A stretch of DNA of 64,000 nt from VXYK01 sp965214565 (GCA_965214565.1 OZ243951.1:1240001-1304000), one strand, 5' to 3'. Positions 34,974 to 44,116 are shown, numbered from the stretch's first letter. Notes: generated by a model from the sequence alone, not told the origin. Translations and numbers: made by a program.

Positions 34974-35047
34974 GCGGGTGTAGTTCAATGGTAGAACATC
35001 AGCTTCCCAAGCTGATAACGCGGGTTCGATTCCCGTCACCCGCTCCA
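34974..35047 (+). tRNA. tRNA-Gly (anticodon CCC)
   Basis: Cloverleaf with acceptor GCGGGTG/CACCCGC, anticodon stem TCAGC/GCTGA with loop TTCCCAA (CCC), T-loop GGGTTCGATTCCC, discriminator T and encoded CCA. A toxin-antitoxin pair begins about 100 bp downstream. Confidence 0.97.
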
Positions 35048-35091
35048 AGGGGGGTTAGCCATCATTTGATGTTTGGGTTAGCCCACTTGGG

Positions 35092-35121
35092 TTGCGGTTT
35101 GCCGTACAATTGCCGTACGAT
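35092..35121 (+). promoter_or_regulatory. Promoter with overlapping tandem operator-like repeat for the DUF1778-GNAT operon
   Basis: TTGCGG (35092-35097) and TACGAT (35116-35121) form a promoter with an 18-bp spacer. Two 11-bp direct repeats, TTGCCGTACAA and TTGCCGTACGA (35099-35120), cover the spacer and -10 box. That is where the antitoxin would be expected to bind for autoregulation. An 8-bp GGTTAGCC also recurs at 35053 and 35076. Confidence 0.55.
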
Positions 35122-35137
35122 TGTTCTGCAGTTGAAC

Positions 35138-35143
35138 AGGAGG
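35138..35143 (+). promoter_or_regulatory. Ribosome binding site deciding the antitoxin start
   Basis: AGGAGG lies 5 nt before GTG 35149, selecting that codon over the in-frame ATG at 35092, which falls inside the promoter. Confidence 0.7.
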
Positions 35144-35148
35144 AAACG

Positions 35149-35436
35149 GTGGCTAGTGACACACGTCCCCGGCGCAGCGAAAGGATCGAGTTCCGGCTGA
35201 CACCAGCGGACCGTGCTCTCATTGACCGAGCTGTGAACGCTAACGGCACCCAACTCTCCGAGTTCGTCGTCACCCATCTGACGATCGCGGCTCGCCGGGT
35301 ATTGGCCGACCGCAACGAATTCACGCTCAGCCCCGAAGCAGCCCAAGCGTGGGAAGAGATCAACCACCGTCCTGCCCAAGACCTGGCCGGTTTGCGAGCC
35401 TTGATGGCCCGACCATCGCCCTTCGTTGACGAATAG
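35149..35436 (+). CDS. DUF1778-family antitoxin (TacA/AtaR type)
   Basis: A 95-residue ribbon-helix-helix antitoxin. The N-terminal RIEFRLTPADRALIDRAVNANG with SEFVVTHLTIAARRVL is the DUF1778 DNA-binding fold. The C-terminal segment (FTLSPEAAQAWEEINHRPA) is the part that wraps the acetyltransferase toxin in this family. It overlaps the toxin gene by 11 bp, the usual order antitoxin then toxin. It probably represses its own promoter through the 11-bp repeats upstream. Confidence 0.85.
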   Translation: MASDTRPRRSERIEFRLTPADRALIDRAVNANGTQLSEFVVTHLTIAARRVLADRNEFTLSPEAAQAWEEINHRPAQDLAGLRALMARPSPFVDE

Positions 35437-35956
35437 CCCGCACTACCTGCCGCCGACACCGCTGACCCCCGATCATGAGATCGAGGATTTCGAGTGCCGC
35501 TCGAATGAGCAGACCGAATGGTTGCAACGCCACGCTCGCCAGTCCATGGCGATGGGAGCAACAAAAACCCTTGTGGTCACTCAGCCTTCCCAGTTGAAGG
35601 TGGTCGCCTACTACGGGTGGTGCATGGCACAAATCCAGATTGCGGACGCCCCAGCGCGGCTGCAAAGAGGCGCTGGTCGCTATCCCCAACCCGTAGCGCT
35701 CCTAGCCCGGCTCGGAGTCAGTATCGATCATGAGGGTCGCGGGCTGGGCGCAGCGCTACTTCTCGACGTGTTGCAACGCACCGCTGCCCTGGGCGCCGAA
35801 ATCGGCTGTCGGGGTTTGCTGGTCCACGCAGAGAACCCAAATGCCAGAGAGTTCTATCGTCATCTGATCCCAGAATTACAACCATCACCCACCGACGATC
35901 TGCACCTCGTACTTCTGATGAAGTCGATCCGCAAGACCCTGAAACAACCCTCATAG
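35426..35956 (+). CDS. GNAT acetyltransferase toxin (TacT/AtaT type)
   Basis: A 176-residue GCN5-type N-acetyltransferase. Family members acetylate the amino group of aminoacyl-tRNAs and stop translation. The acetyl-CoA loop is the V-x-x-x-x-x-G-x-G-x-G/A block in LGVSIDHEGRGLGAALL (about residues 92-108), and ENPNAREFYRHL carries the conserved Tyr near the C-terminus. The opening DHEIEDFECRSNEQTEWL matches the usual start of these toxins (F-x-C at about residue 20). A TTG start is used, inside the antitoxin gene. Adjacent to tRNA-Gly. Confidence 0.83.
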   Translation: MTNSPHYLPPTPLTPDHEIEDFECRSNEQTEWLQRHARQSMAMGATKTLVVTQPSQLKVVAYYGWCMAQIQIADAPARLQRGAGRYPQPVALLARLGVSIDHEGRGLGAALLLDVLQRTAALGAEIGCRGLLVHAENPNAREFYRHLIPELQPSPTDDLHLVLLMKSIRKTLKQPS

Positions 35957-35999
35957 AGCAGTTCGGCCCGGTCGTGGCTGTGGTCAGTTATGTTGTCGT

Positions 36000-37259
36000 G
36001 TGAAAAATCTGTTGTGGGAGAAGCAGCCTGTGAAACAAACACCGGGGACGAACGGCGTTGCTGGATCAGACTCGCTTGCGCGGACTGGGCGGCGGGGGTT
36101 CGTCAAAGGCTCCCTCGGTGTGGCCGGGTTCGCGGCATCGGCCTCGGTATTGGCCGCGTGTGCTGACAACAAGGTGCTGAACCCCGCCGAGGGGGGCACC
36201 GACAGCGCAGGCACTCAAGGAGCGGGCGGCACCGCAGGCACTTCGTTCACCGGGCCTCAGATCAACTGGGATATGGCTACGAGCTGGCCCGAATCGCTGG
36301 TAACGCTGTACGGAGCGGCACAGTTCTTCGCCGACAAGGTGAGTCAACTGACCGGCGGGTCTTTCACGATCACTCCCCAACCCGCAGATGAACCCGTCGG
36401 GGCGCTCGACGTGCTGCCCGCGGTGCGCGACCTCGAGGTCGACATGGGGCACAGCGCTTCGTACTACTACGTGGACCTCAGCCCGGTGCAGCAGTTCGGG
36501 ACCACGATCCCGTTCGGGCTGACGCAACGACAGCAGAACGCCTGGCTCTACCATGCCGACGGCCTGATGATGCTCAACGAGTTCTACGCCGAGGAGCACG
36601 GGATCATCACCTTCCCCGCCGGGAGCACCGGATGTCAGATGGGCGGCTGGTTCACCGAGGAGGTCGAGACCGAGACCGACCTGCGCGGGCTGAGGATGCG
36701 CATCCCGGGCATCGCCGGACAGGTGCTCGAGAACCTCGGCGGGGTGCAGGTCGATCTGGGCGGCAACGAGATCCGAGACGCTATTGCACAAGGCGAGATA
36801 GACAGCGCTGAGTTTGTCGGCCCGACCGATGACCTGATCCTGGGGCTGGACGAGTTCGACGGCGATCTGTACTACTACCACCCGGGGTGGTGGGAGCCGG
36901 GAACCACGCTCGAGGTGCAGATCTCGCTCGAGCGCTGGAACGAGCTGCCGCCCTACTACCAGTCCGTTGTCGAGATTGCGGCGATGGCCGCCAACATCAA
37001 CACGGTCGCCCACTACGACTACCGCAACCAGATCGACTTGAAGAAGATCCAGCAGTTCGCCATCATTCGCGAGTTCTCCCCCGAGTTGATGCGGGCGTTC
37101 AAAGCCGAGACGGAGAACGTCCTCAACGGGCTCGCCGCAGACGATCCGCAGTTCCGCGCCGTCTTTGAACCCTGGCGGCAGTTCCGTGACAGCATCTCGG
37201 TGTGGCACGGGCTGGCTGAGCGGTCCTTCCTGTCGCAACAGTCCACCATCTGGATATAA
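36000..37259 (+). CDS. TRAP-type substrate-binding lipoprotein (TakP/DctP-like)
   Basis: A 419-residue periplasm-side binding protein. The signal has a twin-arginine motif RRGFVKGSLG and a lipobox VLAAC, so it is probably exported by Tat and anchored by lipid. The mature part matches 2-oxo acid binding TakP-like proteins: QMGGWFTEEV, LRGLRMRIPGIAG, SAEFVGPTDD and YYYHPGWWEPG. The GTG at 36000 follows TATGTT (35989-35994). The DctQ and DctM membrane subunits are absent here; the next genes are a dehydrogenase and sugar-phosphate kinase, so it may be an orphan receptor or serve a transporter elsewhere. Confidence 0.87.
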   Translation: MKNLLWEKQPVKQTPGTNGVAGSDSLARTGRRGFVKGSLGVAGFAASASVLAACADNKVLNPAEGGTDSAGTQGAGGTAGTSFTGPQINWDMATSWPESLVTLYGAAQFFADKVSQLTGGSFTITPQPADEPVGALDVLPAVRDLEVDMGHSASYYYVDLSPVQQFGTTIPFGLTQRQQNAWLYHADGLMMLNEFYAEEHGIITFPAGSTGCQMGGWFTEEVETETDLRGLRMRIPGIAGQVLENLGGVQVDLGGNEIRDAIAQGEIDSAEFVGPTDDLILGLDEFDGDLYYYHPGWWEPGTTLEVQISLERWNELPPYYQSVVEIAAMAANINTVAHYDYRNQIDLKKIQQFAIIREFSPELMRAFKAETENVLNGLAADDPQFRAVFEPWRQFRDSISVWHGLAERSFLSQQSTIWI

Positions 37260-37273
37260 CAGTGCGCACACAT

Positions 37274-37281
37274 GGGAGGAG
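37274..37281 (+). promoter_or_regulatory. Ribosome binding site fixing the start at 37290
   Basis: GGGAGGAG lies 8 nt before ATG 37290. The in-frame ATG at 37272 overlaps this site and has none of its own. Confidence 0.65.
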
Positions 37282-37289
37282 ATCATTTC

Positions 37290-39053
37290 ATGACCGCTGA
37301 CGACTGGACGTTCGCCGACTATCGCCTCGGCGACACACGACTGCCTGAACCGAACCTCGGGTGGAACATGTACGGCACGGGCCTTGAGAGCATGGGCGAT
37401 GACGGCTCTCCCGAGCCGATGGAGGTTCCAGACGTCGGGCCCGATCAGTTGTTGATACGGATCGACGCGGTGGGCCTGTGCTTCTCGGACGTGAAGCTCA
37501 TCCGTTTGGGCAACGACCATCCGAAGCTGTACGGCCGCGACCTGGCCGTGGACCCGACCCGTCTCGGCCATGAGGCTGCGGTCACCGTGATCGAGGTGGG
37601 TTCGGAGCTCGCAGGCCGGTTCAGCAAGGGTGACCGTCTGGCGATTCAGCCCGACATCCATGTCGACGGGCGCAGCACCGCCTACGGCTACACGATTCCC
37701 GGCGGCCTGATCCAGTACCACGTGATTGGTTCTGAGGTGCTCGACGCCGACGATGGTGCATACGTGATCCCGGTGGCCGACCAGATCGGTTATGCCGCGG
37801 CGGCTCTGTCTGAACCGTGGGCGTGTGTGGAGGCGGCCTACACGCAGCGTCGCCGCCTCGATCCCCTCGCCGGCGGCAAGGCTTGGATTATCGGCAGCCC
37901 TGATGACCGGACCGACTACGAGTTCGGCCGTTGCCTGGCCGAGGTGGCTTCGGTGGTGTTGACCGATCTGTCGTCTGAGGTCCAGAACCGGGTGCTCGAG
38001 TCGATCGGACCCGACACCGAGGTGATCATCGCGGGAGGTATCGACCCCGACGACTACGCGACGCTGGCTGCAGAGAGGACCGGAGGAGCGGGTTTCGACG
38101 ACATCATCCTGCTCGACCCGCGTTCCGCGGTGCAGGTGACCGAGGCAGCCCGCCAGATCGCCTTTCGGGGAACTTTGAACCTAGTCGGCACCCATCCCCT
38201 CGACGGTCCTGCTGAGATCGACTTCGGTCGGTTGCACTACGACTACACGGCCTATGTCGGGACCCGGGGGCCCGACGTGACCGCAGCGTACGGCGAGGCC
38301 CGCAACCGCTGCGACCTGCGAAGTGGCGGCACCGCGGTGTTCATCGGGGCGGGCGGCCCGATGGGGCAGATGCACATTCAGCGGGCGATCGAGAGCGACA
38401 ACGGTCCTTCAACCGTCATCGGCGTCGACCCCGACGGCATCCGTCTGGCGGTGCTGGAAGCGTCGCTGCGTCCGCTTGCCGAGAAGGCCGGCCGCACCCT
38501 CGAGCTGTTCGACCCGAGCGCGGCGAGTGAGACCACCGAGGATTTCGTCAACCGGCTGACCGGCGCCAGGGGCGCCGACGACGTGGTCGTGACGGTGCCG
38601 GTGGCCGCGGTGATGGCCGACGCAGCGAAGCTCATGAACCCCGACGGGATGCTGGTGTTCTTCGCTGGTATCGCCAACGGCACGATGGGTCCCCTCGACA
38701 TGAGCCGCGTGTATCTCCACAACGCCCAGTACACCGGCACTTCGGGGTCGGCGATCAGCGATCAGGCGCTGGTGCTCGACAAGACGGTGAACGGTTCGCT
38801 CTCCCCAGCCCTCAACCTGGCGGCGGTGGGCGGGATCGAGGCGGCCCGCGACGGCGTGGAGGCGGTGATGCAGGGCCGTTTCGCAGGCAAGGTCATGATC
38901 TTCCCGCAGGTGAGCGGCGTGCCCCTGTTGGGCCTGGCAGAACTAGCCGAGCAGTTCCCCGAGATTGGGGCGGCGCTGGGTGAGCGGGGCGAATGGACCC
39001 CTGAAGCCGAACATCTCCTGCTCGAGAACTACCGAGCCGCTCCAGCGCCTTGA
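37290..39053 (+). CDS. Long MDR-family (zinc alcohol dehydrogenase-like) oxidoreductase with an extra domain
   Basis: About 587 residues, some 200 more than normal MDR enzymes. A GroES-like catalytic domain with AVGLCFSDVKLI (zinc Cys) and RLGHEAAVTVIEVG (zinc His, Glu) is followed by an insert-like Rossmann segment (GGKAWIIGSPDDRTDYEFGR) and then by a second nucleotide-binding domain (TAVFIGAGGPMGQMHIQRAI). The structural zinc Cys cluster is absent. The arrangement resembles sorbose-1-phosphate or polyol-phosphate dehydrogenases but is longer. It overlaps the kinase gene by 4 bp and lies in the PTS region, so a polyol- or keto-sugar-phosphate is a likely substrate (inference). Confidence 0.72.
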   Translation: MTADDWTFADYRLGDTRLPEPNLGWNMYGTGLESMGDDGSPEPMEVPDVGPDQLLIRIDAVGLCFSDVKLIRLGNDHPKLYGRDLAVDPTRLGHEAAVTVIEVGSELAGRFSKGDRLAIQPDIHVDGRSTAYGYTIPGGLIQYHVIGSEVLDADDGAYVIPVADQIGYAAAALSEPWACVEAAYTQRRRLDPLAGGKAWIIGSPDDRTDYEFGRCLAEVASVVLTDLSSEVQNRVLESIGPDTEVIIAGGIDPDDYATLAAERTGGAGFDDIILLDPRSAVQVTEAARQIAFRGTLNLVGTHPLDGPAEIDFGRLHYDYTAYVGTRGPDVTAAYGEARNRCDLRSGGTAVFIGAGGPMGQMHIQRAIESDNGPSTVIGVDPDGIRLAVLEASLRPLAEKAGRTLELFDPSAASETTEDFVNRLTGARGADDVVVTVPVAAVMADAAKLMNPDGMLVFFAGIANGTMGPLDMSRVYLHNAQYTGTSGSAISDQALVLDKTVNGSLSPALNLAAVGGIEAARDGVEAVMQGRFAGKVMIFPQVSGVPLLGLAELAEQFPEIGAALGERGEWTPEAEHLLLENYRAAPAP

Positions 39054-39988
39054 TTACCACCCTCACTCCGAACCCGAGTATCGACCGCACCTTGGCCATT
39101 GGTCGGTTGGAGCGCGGCGAGGTGCTGCGAGCAACAGCCGCGAGCGTCGAATTCGCAGGCAAGGGTGTCAATCTGGCGCGGGTGTTGACAACCAACGGCC
39201 ACCAGGCTCAAGCGGTGATGCCCGGCAACCCCGACGGCCTCGCCGATCTGATCGCTCCGTTGAACGAAGCAGGAACCAAGACCCACATGGTTGCCATCGA
39301 GGGCACCGTTCGCACCAACCTCACCATCATCGAGGACGACGGCACCACTACAAAGATCAATGAGAGCGGACCGCACCTCAGCGCGGCTGCAGTCGATGCC
39401 CTCCTCGACACCGCCGTGGAACAAGCCGCCGCTTCGCAGTGGTTGGTGGCCAGCGGCAGCCTTCCACCCGGCGCCCCAGCCGATTTCTACGTTCAGCTGG
39501 CCCAGAGGCTGCCGGACCCGTCGAAGAAACTGGTGATCGACACCAGCGGTACGGCACTTGCACGCATGGCTCACACCCCCTGCGCAGTGGCGAAACCGAA
39601 CCTCGAGGAACTGGCAAGCCTGACTGAGAAGCCGCTGTGGACCCTGGGCGACGTGGTGGATGCGGCCACCGAACTCCAGCGACACGGTTGGGGCACGGTT
39701 CTGGTCAGCCTTGGGGGCAGCGGTGCCGTGCTCGTGGACGAAGACATGAGTTACGGCAATTCACCGGCAGGCGACATCCGCAACACGGTCGGAGCCGGCG
39801 ATGCGCTGCTTGCCGGGTTTCTGGCCGGAGGGGCGAAGGGGCCGGCCGCTCTGCAGAATGCTCTGGCGTGGGCTCGGGCCGCGGTTCGCTCAACGGACAC
39901 TGTCGGCCCTCGGTGCACCGACGAGGACCGGTCTGCAGTGACGATGACCACCGATGTGCCCCTGGAGATGAGCGTTGGTCACGGATAG
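39050..39988 (+). CDS. 1-phosphofructokinase-family sugar-phosphate kinase
   Basis: A 312-residue PfkB/ribokinase-fold kinase. The typical 1-phosphofructokinase opening TLTPNPSIDRTL and the FAGKGVNLARVL block are present. The ATP/active-site end is NTVGAGDALLAGFLAGG with the catalytic Asp. Expected to phosphorylate a hexose (or tagatose) phosphate produced by the PTS and the preceding dehydrogenase, giving the bisphosphate for glycolysis. TTG start overlapping the previous stop. GCTGAA/TTCAGC at 39990-40008 forms a small hairpin just after the gene. Confidence 0.85.
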   Translation: MITTLTPNPSIDRTLAIGRLERGEVLRATAASVEFAGKGVNLARVLTTNGHQAQAVMPGNPDGLADLIAPLNEAGTKTHMVAIEGTVRTNLTIIEDDGTTTKINESGPHLSAAAVDALLDTAVEQAAASQWLVASGSLPPGAPADFYVQLAQRLPDPSKKLVIDTSGTALARMAHTPCAVAKPNLEELASLTEKPLWTLGDVVDAATELQRHGWGTVLVSLGGSGAVLVDEDMSYGNSPAGDIRNTVGAGDALLAGFLAGGAKGPAALQNALAWARAAVRSTDTVGPRCTDEDRSAVTMTTDVPLEMSVGHG

Positions 39989-40067
39989 GGCTGAACCCCT
40001 GATTCAGCGACCGGCCGGCGCGGGATCGGGTGGCGGCATCGGACTATTTCCGCGAGACTCAGCCTGA

Positions 40068-40829
40068 ATGGCCGAACCGAGGATCAAACCGTTCCCTATT
40101 CCGATATCCGCCATGTTTCGGCGCGGCTTGCGTGGCTACGTCGCGAATGTGGTTCCCCTGACACTGGCCGCGGTTGCCACGCTCGCGGTCTATGGGGCGT
40201 TCGGGATCCCGGCGGCACTGGCATTCAACGACGGGGACACAGTCCGCTACCTGGGCTTGAACATCACCGGCATGGTTTTGGCAAGCATGGTGGCGCTCCC
40301 CTGGTTCTCCTACGCTCTCAACACCGCGCGCAACGAGCCGATCGATATAGCAGCGCCGTTTCGAGACGGAACTCGGTTCGTGGACCAGTTGGTGGCCTCA
40401 TTCTGGTTCTGGGCGGCGTTCCTTCTGGGATTCCAATATCTCTTGACCATTCCGGCCTTGTTCGTCGCGGTGTTGTACGGGTTCTTCGGTTTTGTCGTCG
40501 CCGAGAGGGCGGTTGACGGCCCTCTACGGGCTCTGGGCACCAGCGTCCGTTTGGGCGAGAAGCGGCGGATCGCGTTGTTCGCGCTTCTGGTTCTGTTCTT
40601 CATGTTCAATTTCGCGGCACTGTTCCCGCTCGCCTTGGGCGTGAATCCGGTGACGGTTGTGATCACGTTGGTCACTCTGGCGATGACAGCCAGCATCTCG
40701 ATGGTCGCCTGGGCGTGCCTCTACGACACTCTGGACGACCTGCTCGTCCCGCTGCCGCGGGCGCAGAGGCCGCAATGGGGCGCGAGGAGAAAGCCGAAAA
40801 GGTCGAGAAAGCCGAGGAGGAGACGATGA
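40068..40829 (+). CDS. Integral membrane protein of unknown function, upstream of enzyme I
   Basis: A 253-residue protein with about five to six hydrophobic segments (about 29-48, 66-88, 107-140, 160-180, 190-215) and a very basic C-terminal tail (RRKPKRSRKPRRRR). No motif gives a role. The stop overlaps the ATG of ptsI by 4 bp (ATGA), so translation is coupled and the protein is presumably part of the PTS operon. Confidence 0.7.
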   Translation: MAEPRIKPFPIPISAMFRRGLRGYVANVVPLTLAAVATLAVYGAFGIPAALAFNDGDTVRYLGLNITGMVLASMVALPWFSYALNTARNEPIDIAAPFRDGTRFVDQLVASFWFWAAFLLGFQYLLTIPALFVAVLYGFFGFVVAERAVDGPLRALGTSVRLGEKRRIALFALLVLFFMFNFAALFPLALGVNPVTVVITLVTLAMTASISMVAWACLYDTLDDLLVPLPRAQRPQWGARRKPKRSRKPRRRR

Positions 40830-42532
40830 ACTCTCCGCAAGAAGCGAAACTTGTCGGTACCGGTGCTGCAGGAGGGGTCGCTATCGGCCCCGCTGTGGTC
40901 ATCGACACCGTGGAGGTTGAGATCCCTGACACTGATGACCCTGTCGCTTCGTTCAACGACGCGATGGCAGCGGTGCAGGCCGACCTGATGCGACTGCAGG
41001 AGCATGCCCGCAGCGCCGGTCGCAGCGAGGCGGCTGAGGTACTCGGCGCTCAGGCGTTGATGGCAGAGGACCCGATGTTGGCCGATTCCGTCGCGGCGGG
41101 CGTTGAGGCCGGTGCGACTCTCGAGGAGGCGGTGACCAACACTTCTGCGGAGATCGCGGCCATGTTCGCCGCTATCGACGATCCTTACATCGCGGCCCGG
41201 GCGACCGATGTGGTGGAGGTCACCGACCGGGTGCGGCGTCACCTTGCCGGGGTCGAGAGCACGGATCTGGGTGCTATCGAGGTTCCGTCGATCCTTGTGG
41301 CCACGGCGATCACCGCGGCTGAGACCGCTCTGCTCGACCCGAAGGTGGTTCTCGGTTTCATCACTGAGGCCGGCGGCCCGACGAGCCATGTGGCGATCAT
41401 CGCCCGGTCCTTGGGTGTCGCCGCGGTGGTGGGTGCGACCGGTGTTGTCGAGATGGTGACCTCGGGCGATGTGGTGGCCCTCGACGGCACCAGCGGCGAT
41501 GTGGCGATCCGCCCGAACGACGAGACCACAGCCGCTTTCACCGCTCGAAGGGACGCGTTCGCAGCCTCCCGGCAGGCCGCGGCCCGGTTCAGGGGGGTGC
41601 GGGTCAGTCTGGGGGATCGCCCGGTCGCCGTTCCGGCCAATGTCGGCTCGCGCGAGGACATCGAGTTGGCGATCGCCGAGGGTGCCGACGGCATCGGTCT
41701 GTTGCGCACCGAGTTCCTGTTCCTTGACCGCGCGGCCGCACCGAGCGAAGAGGAGCAGTTCGAGTTCTATTCGCTGGCGGCTCAGGGGTTCGAGGACACC
41801 GTGGTCATTCGGACCTTCGACATCGGCGGTGACAAGCCCGCCTCCTATCTCGACATCGACCCGGAGGAGAACCCGTTTCTCGGGGTGCGCGGCGCCCGTC
41901 TCTACTCCCAAGAGTCGGACCTTTTCGACACCCAGGTGCGGGCGATTCTGCGGGCTGCGGTTCACGGTGACGTGTCGTTGATGCTGCCGATGATCTCCCA
42001 TGTGGCTGAGATTCGCAGCGTGCGTGCCCAGATCAACGATGTGGCCCAGCAGCTCGCCGACGAGGGCGTCGCCCACGAGGTGCCGCCGATCGGCGTGATG
42101 GTCGAGGTGCCTGCGGTGGCTCTGGTGGCCGATGCGGTCGCTGCTGAGGTCGACTTCTTCTCGATCGGCACCAACGACCTCACTCAGTACACGATGGCCG
42201 CGGACCGCACCAACGGCGTTCTCGACGGCTTCCAGGATCCCCTGCACCCGGCTGTTCTGGCTCTGTGCAAGCTGACTGCCGACGCCGCTCATCGCAACGG
42301 GATCACTGTTTCTGTCTGTGGGCTGGCCGCCGCTGACCCCGCGGGTGCGGTGGTGCTCGCAGCTATGGGTATCGACAAGTTGTCGGTCAGCGCCCGGTCC
42401 GTCAACCCGACCAAGTCCGTCATCGATTCTCTCGAAGCCGCAACCGCTGAGCGTCTGGTTCAGCCGGTGCTCGCCGCGGCGAGTGCGCAGGAGGTGCGGG
42501 AAGTCGTTCGTTCCGAGAGCTCGGTGGCGTGA
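40826..42532 (+). CDS. ptsI: PTS enzyme I
   Basis: A 568-residue phosphoenolpyruvate-protein phosphotransferase, the soluble first step of the sugar PTS, passing phosphate from PEP to HPr. The phosphorylated His is H188 in GGPTSHVAIIARSLG. The PEP-binding domain shows GIGLLRTEFLFLDR, TFDIGGDKPASYL, and FFSIGTNDLTQYT. The ATG at 40826 follows GAGGAGG; upstream in-frame ATGs lie in the basic tail of the previous gene. Its HPr partner is at 49419, beyond the ATPase cassette. Confidence 0.95.
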   Translation: MNSPQEAKLVGTGAAGGVAIGPAVVIDTVEVEIPDTDDPVASFNDAMAAVQADLMRLQEHARSAGRSEAAEVLGAQALMAEDPMLADSVAAGVEAGATLEEAVTNTSAEIAAMFAAIDDPYIAARATDVVEVTDRVRRHLAGVESTDLGAIEVPSILVATAITAAETALLDPKVVLGFITEAGGPTSHVAIIARSLGVAAVVGATGVVEMVTSGDVVALDGTSGDVAIRPNDETTAAFTARRDAFAASRQAAARFRGVRVSLGDRPVAVPANVGSREDIELAIAEGADGIGLLRTEFLFLDRAAAPSEEEQFEFYSLAAQGFEDTVVIRTFDIGGDKPASYLDIDPEENPFLGVRGARLYSQESDLFDTQVRAILRAAVHGDVSLMLPMISHVAEIRSVRAQINDVAQQLADEGVAHEVPPIGVMVEVPAVALVADAVAAEVDFFSIGTNDLTQYTMAADRTNGVLDGFQDPLHPAVLALCKLTADAAHRNGITVSVCGLAAADPAGAVVLAAMGIDKLSVSARSVNPTKSVIDSLEAATAERLVQPVLAAASAQEVREVVRSESSVA

Positions 42533-44037
42533 GCGTCGACATCGACACGAGGGTCATCCGGATCACACGCTGGCTCGTCGACCAGGACCGACCGAGAAGT
42601 ACCGCGGATCTCGCTGCTGAACTCGGCTTGAGCCAGCGGGTGGTTCGTTATCGGCTCGACCAGGTTCAGCACTACCTCCGCGACAAGGGTGCCGAGCTGA
42701 TTCGCCGACAGGGTCTCGGGCTGGCGATCGAGGCGACCGAAGACCTGCGCCGACAGATCCGCGATGATCTGTTGTCGCGTCCGCAGGCCCCTCGGGTATA
42801 TGCCCCCGAGGAGCGGGCTCGGCTGCTGTTGGCAGCTTTGCTGTGGGCAGCGCCGGGGTTGACTTCTCTCGAGGAGTTGCACGACGAGTTGGAGGTGTCG
42901 AAGACTTCGGCTCGTCGGGATCTGCATGCATGCGAGTCCTGGCTCGAGCGCAACAGCCTGCCGCTTGTCCGACGGGCCGGCAGGGGGATCTCGGTGGTCG
43001 GTTCTGAACGCCGGATTCGCCGGGTGATGGTGCAGTTCACACTTGAGTCGGTCCCTGAGGACGTCCTGCGGGCACAGATGGCTGACGACCTCCAAGCTCG
43101 TGAGCAGTCTTCGTTTCGTGTGCCGGTGGGGCTTCGGGAGCGGTTGTTTGTTCTGCCGCTGGCAGAGACTTCGGCGATCGTGCGGCGCAGCACACTTGGC
43201 AAGACTCTCACGTCCGGCCGAAGCGATGTTGTGTTTGCCCTGTTCCTGGCTGTGTCGATCAGCCGTCTGTGGGACGGTCATCGGGTTGTGATGGAGACCG
43301 GGCTGCACCGTTCGGTCATGGACCACCCGGTGGCATCCAGCGTCTTGGGCATGGTTCCCGATATTGAGCAGATCCTCGGGTTTGAACTGCCGACGGAGGA
43401 GGTCGCGGCCATCACGGAGTACCTGCTCGGTCTCGACGCCCTCGATGCGGTCTCCACCGAGTCGCTGCCGATCACCAAGCATCTGCTTGACAAGGTGATC
43501 GAAACCGCAGGTGAACGGTTGCATGTTGCCTTGGGTGAGGATCGGGAACTGAGGCGGAGCCTGGCTCTGCATCTTGGCCGGTTGAGCGTCCGGCTCCGTC
43601 ACGGCCTGCCGATTCACAACCCGTTGCGGGGAGAGGTGTCAAGCCGCTATCCGGACGTGCATTCGGTTGCCGCCGACATCGCCACGCTGGTCGAAACGGA
43701 GATGGGCGTGTCGATCAATGACGATGAGGTCTGTTTCATCACCATGTACCTCGCCGGGGCGATGGAGCGTGCCCAGTTGCGCCCGCGTCGCAAGGCTCTG
43801 GTGGTGTGCCCGAGCGGTATGGCGACGGTCTGGGTTCTGGTCTCTCGGATCAAAGCGGAGTTCCCGGAGCTCGAACTTGTGGAGGTGCTCTCAGAACGGG
43901 GTTACGAGGCGTTGAGTCACGATCAGTTCGACCTGGTAATCAGCACGATCACACTTCCGGAGATCAACGCTCCCGTGGTTGTTGTGAGCCCTCTGCTGTC
44001 CGCATCAGACGTGGCCCGAGTCGCCCGCTATACCTAA
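42529..44037 (+). CDS. PRD-domain transcriptional regulator with EIIB-like domain (MtlR/LicR type)
   Basis: A 502-residue PTS-controlled regulator. Two N-terminal helix-turn-helix segments (TADLAAELGLSQRVVRYRL and LHDELEVSKTSARRDL) are followed by two PRD domains with His candidates in TGLHRSVMDHP and VRLRHGLPIHNP. An EIIB-like domain with active Cys in VVCPSGMATVW sits near the end. The EIIA-like domain of full MtlR is missing. The GTG overlaps the ptsI stop by 4 bp. It presumably senses PTS flux and activates the EII genes at 47356-49992. Confidence 0.88.
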   Translation: MSVDIDTRVIRITRWLVDQDRPRSTADLAAELGLSQRVVRYRLDQVQHYLRDKGAELIRRQGLGLAIEATEDLRRQIRDDLLSRPQAPRVYAPEERARLLLAALLWAAPGLTSLEELHDELEVSKTSARRDLHACESWLERNSLPLVRRAGRGISVVGSERRIRRVMVQFTLESVPEDVLRAQMADDLQAREQSSFRVPVGLRERLFVLPLAETSAIVRRSTLGKTLTSGRSDVVFALFLAVSISRLWDGHRVVMETGLHRSVMDHPVASSVLGMVPDIEQILGFELPTEEVAAITEYLLGLDALDAVSTESLPITKHLLDKVIETAGERLHVALGEDRELRRSLALHLGRLSVRLRHGLPIHNPLRGEVSSRYPDVHSVAADIATLVETEMGVSINDDEVCFITMYLAGAMERAQLRPRRKALVVCPSGMATVWVLVSRIKAEFPELELVEVLSERGYEALSHDQFDLVISTITLPEINAPVVVVSPLLSASDVARVARYT

Positions 44038-44116
44038 TGCTGCACCCACCGTCAGCGGTCGCCACCATAGTCGACCCGGAGCGCCCGTTGATACCGAATG
44101 CCAGTCTGGCCGGCCC

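Noticed and set aside
36066..37721. 551-codon open frame on the minus strand
   Set aside because: Opposite the TRAP receptor and the MDR gene, both well supported; the translated product is low-complexity and matches no family.
40721..42292. 523-codon open frame on the minus strand opposite ptsI
   Set aside because: It mirrors a certain PTS enzyme I gene, has no recognisable domain, and comes from the high-GC codon pattern of the real gene.
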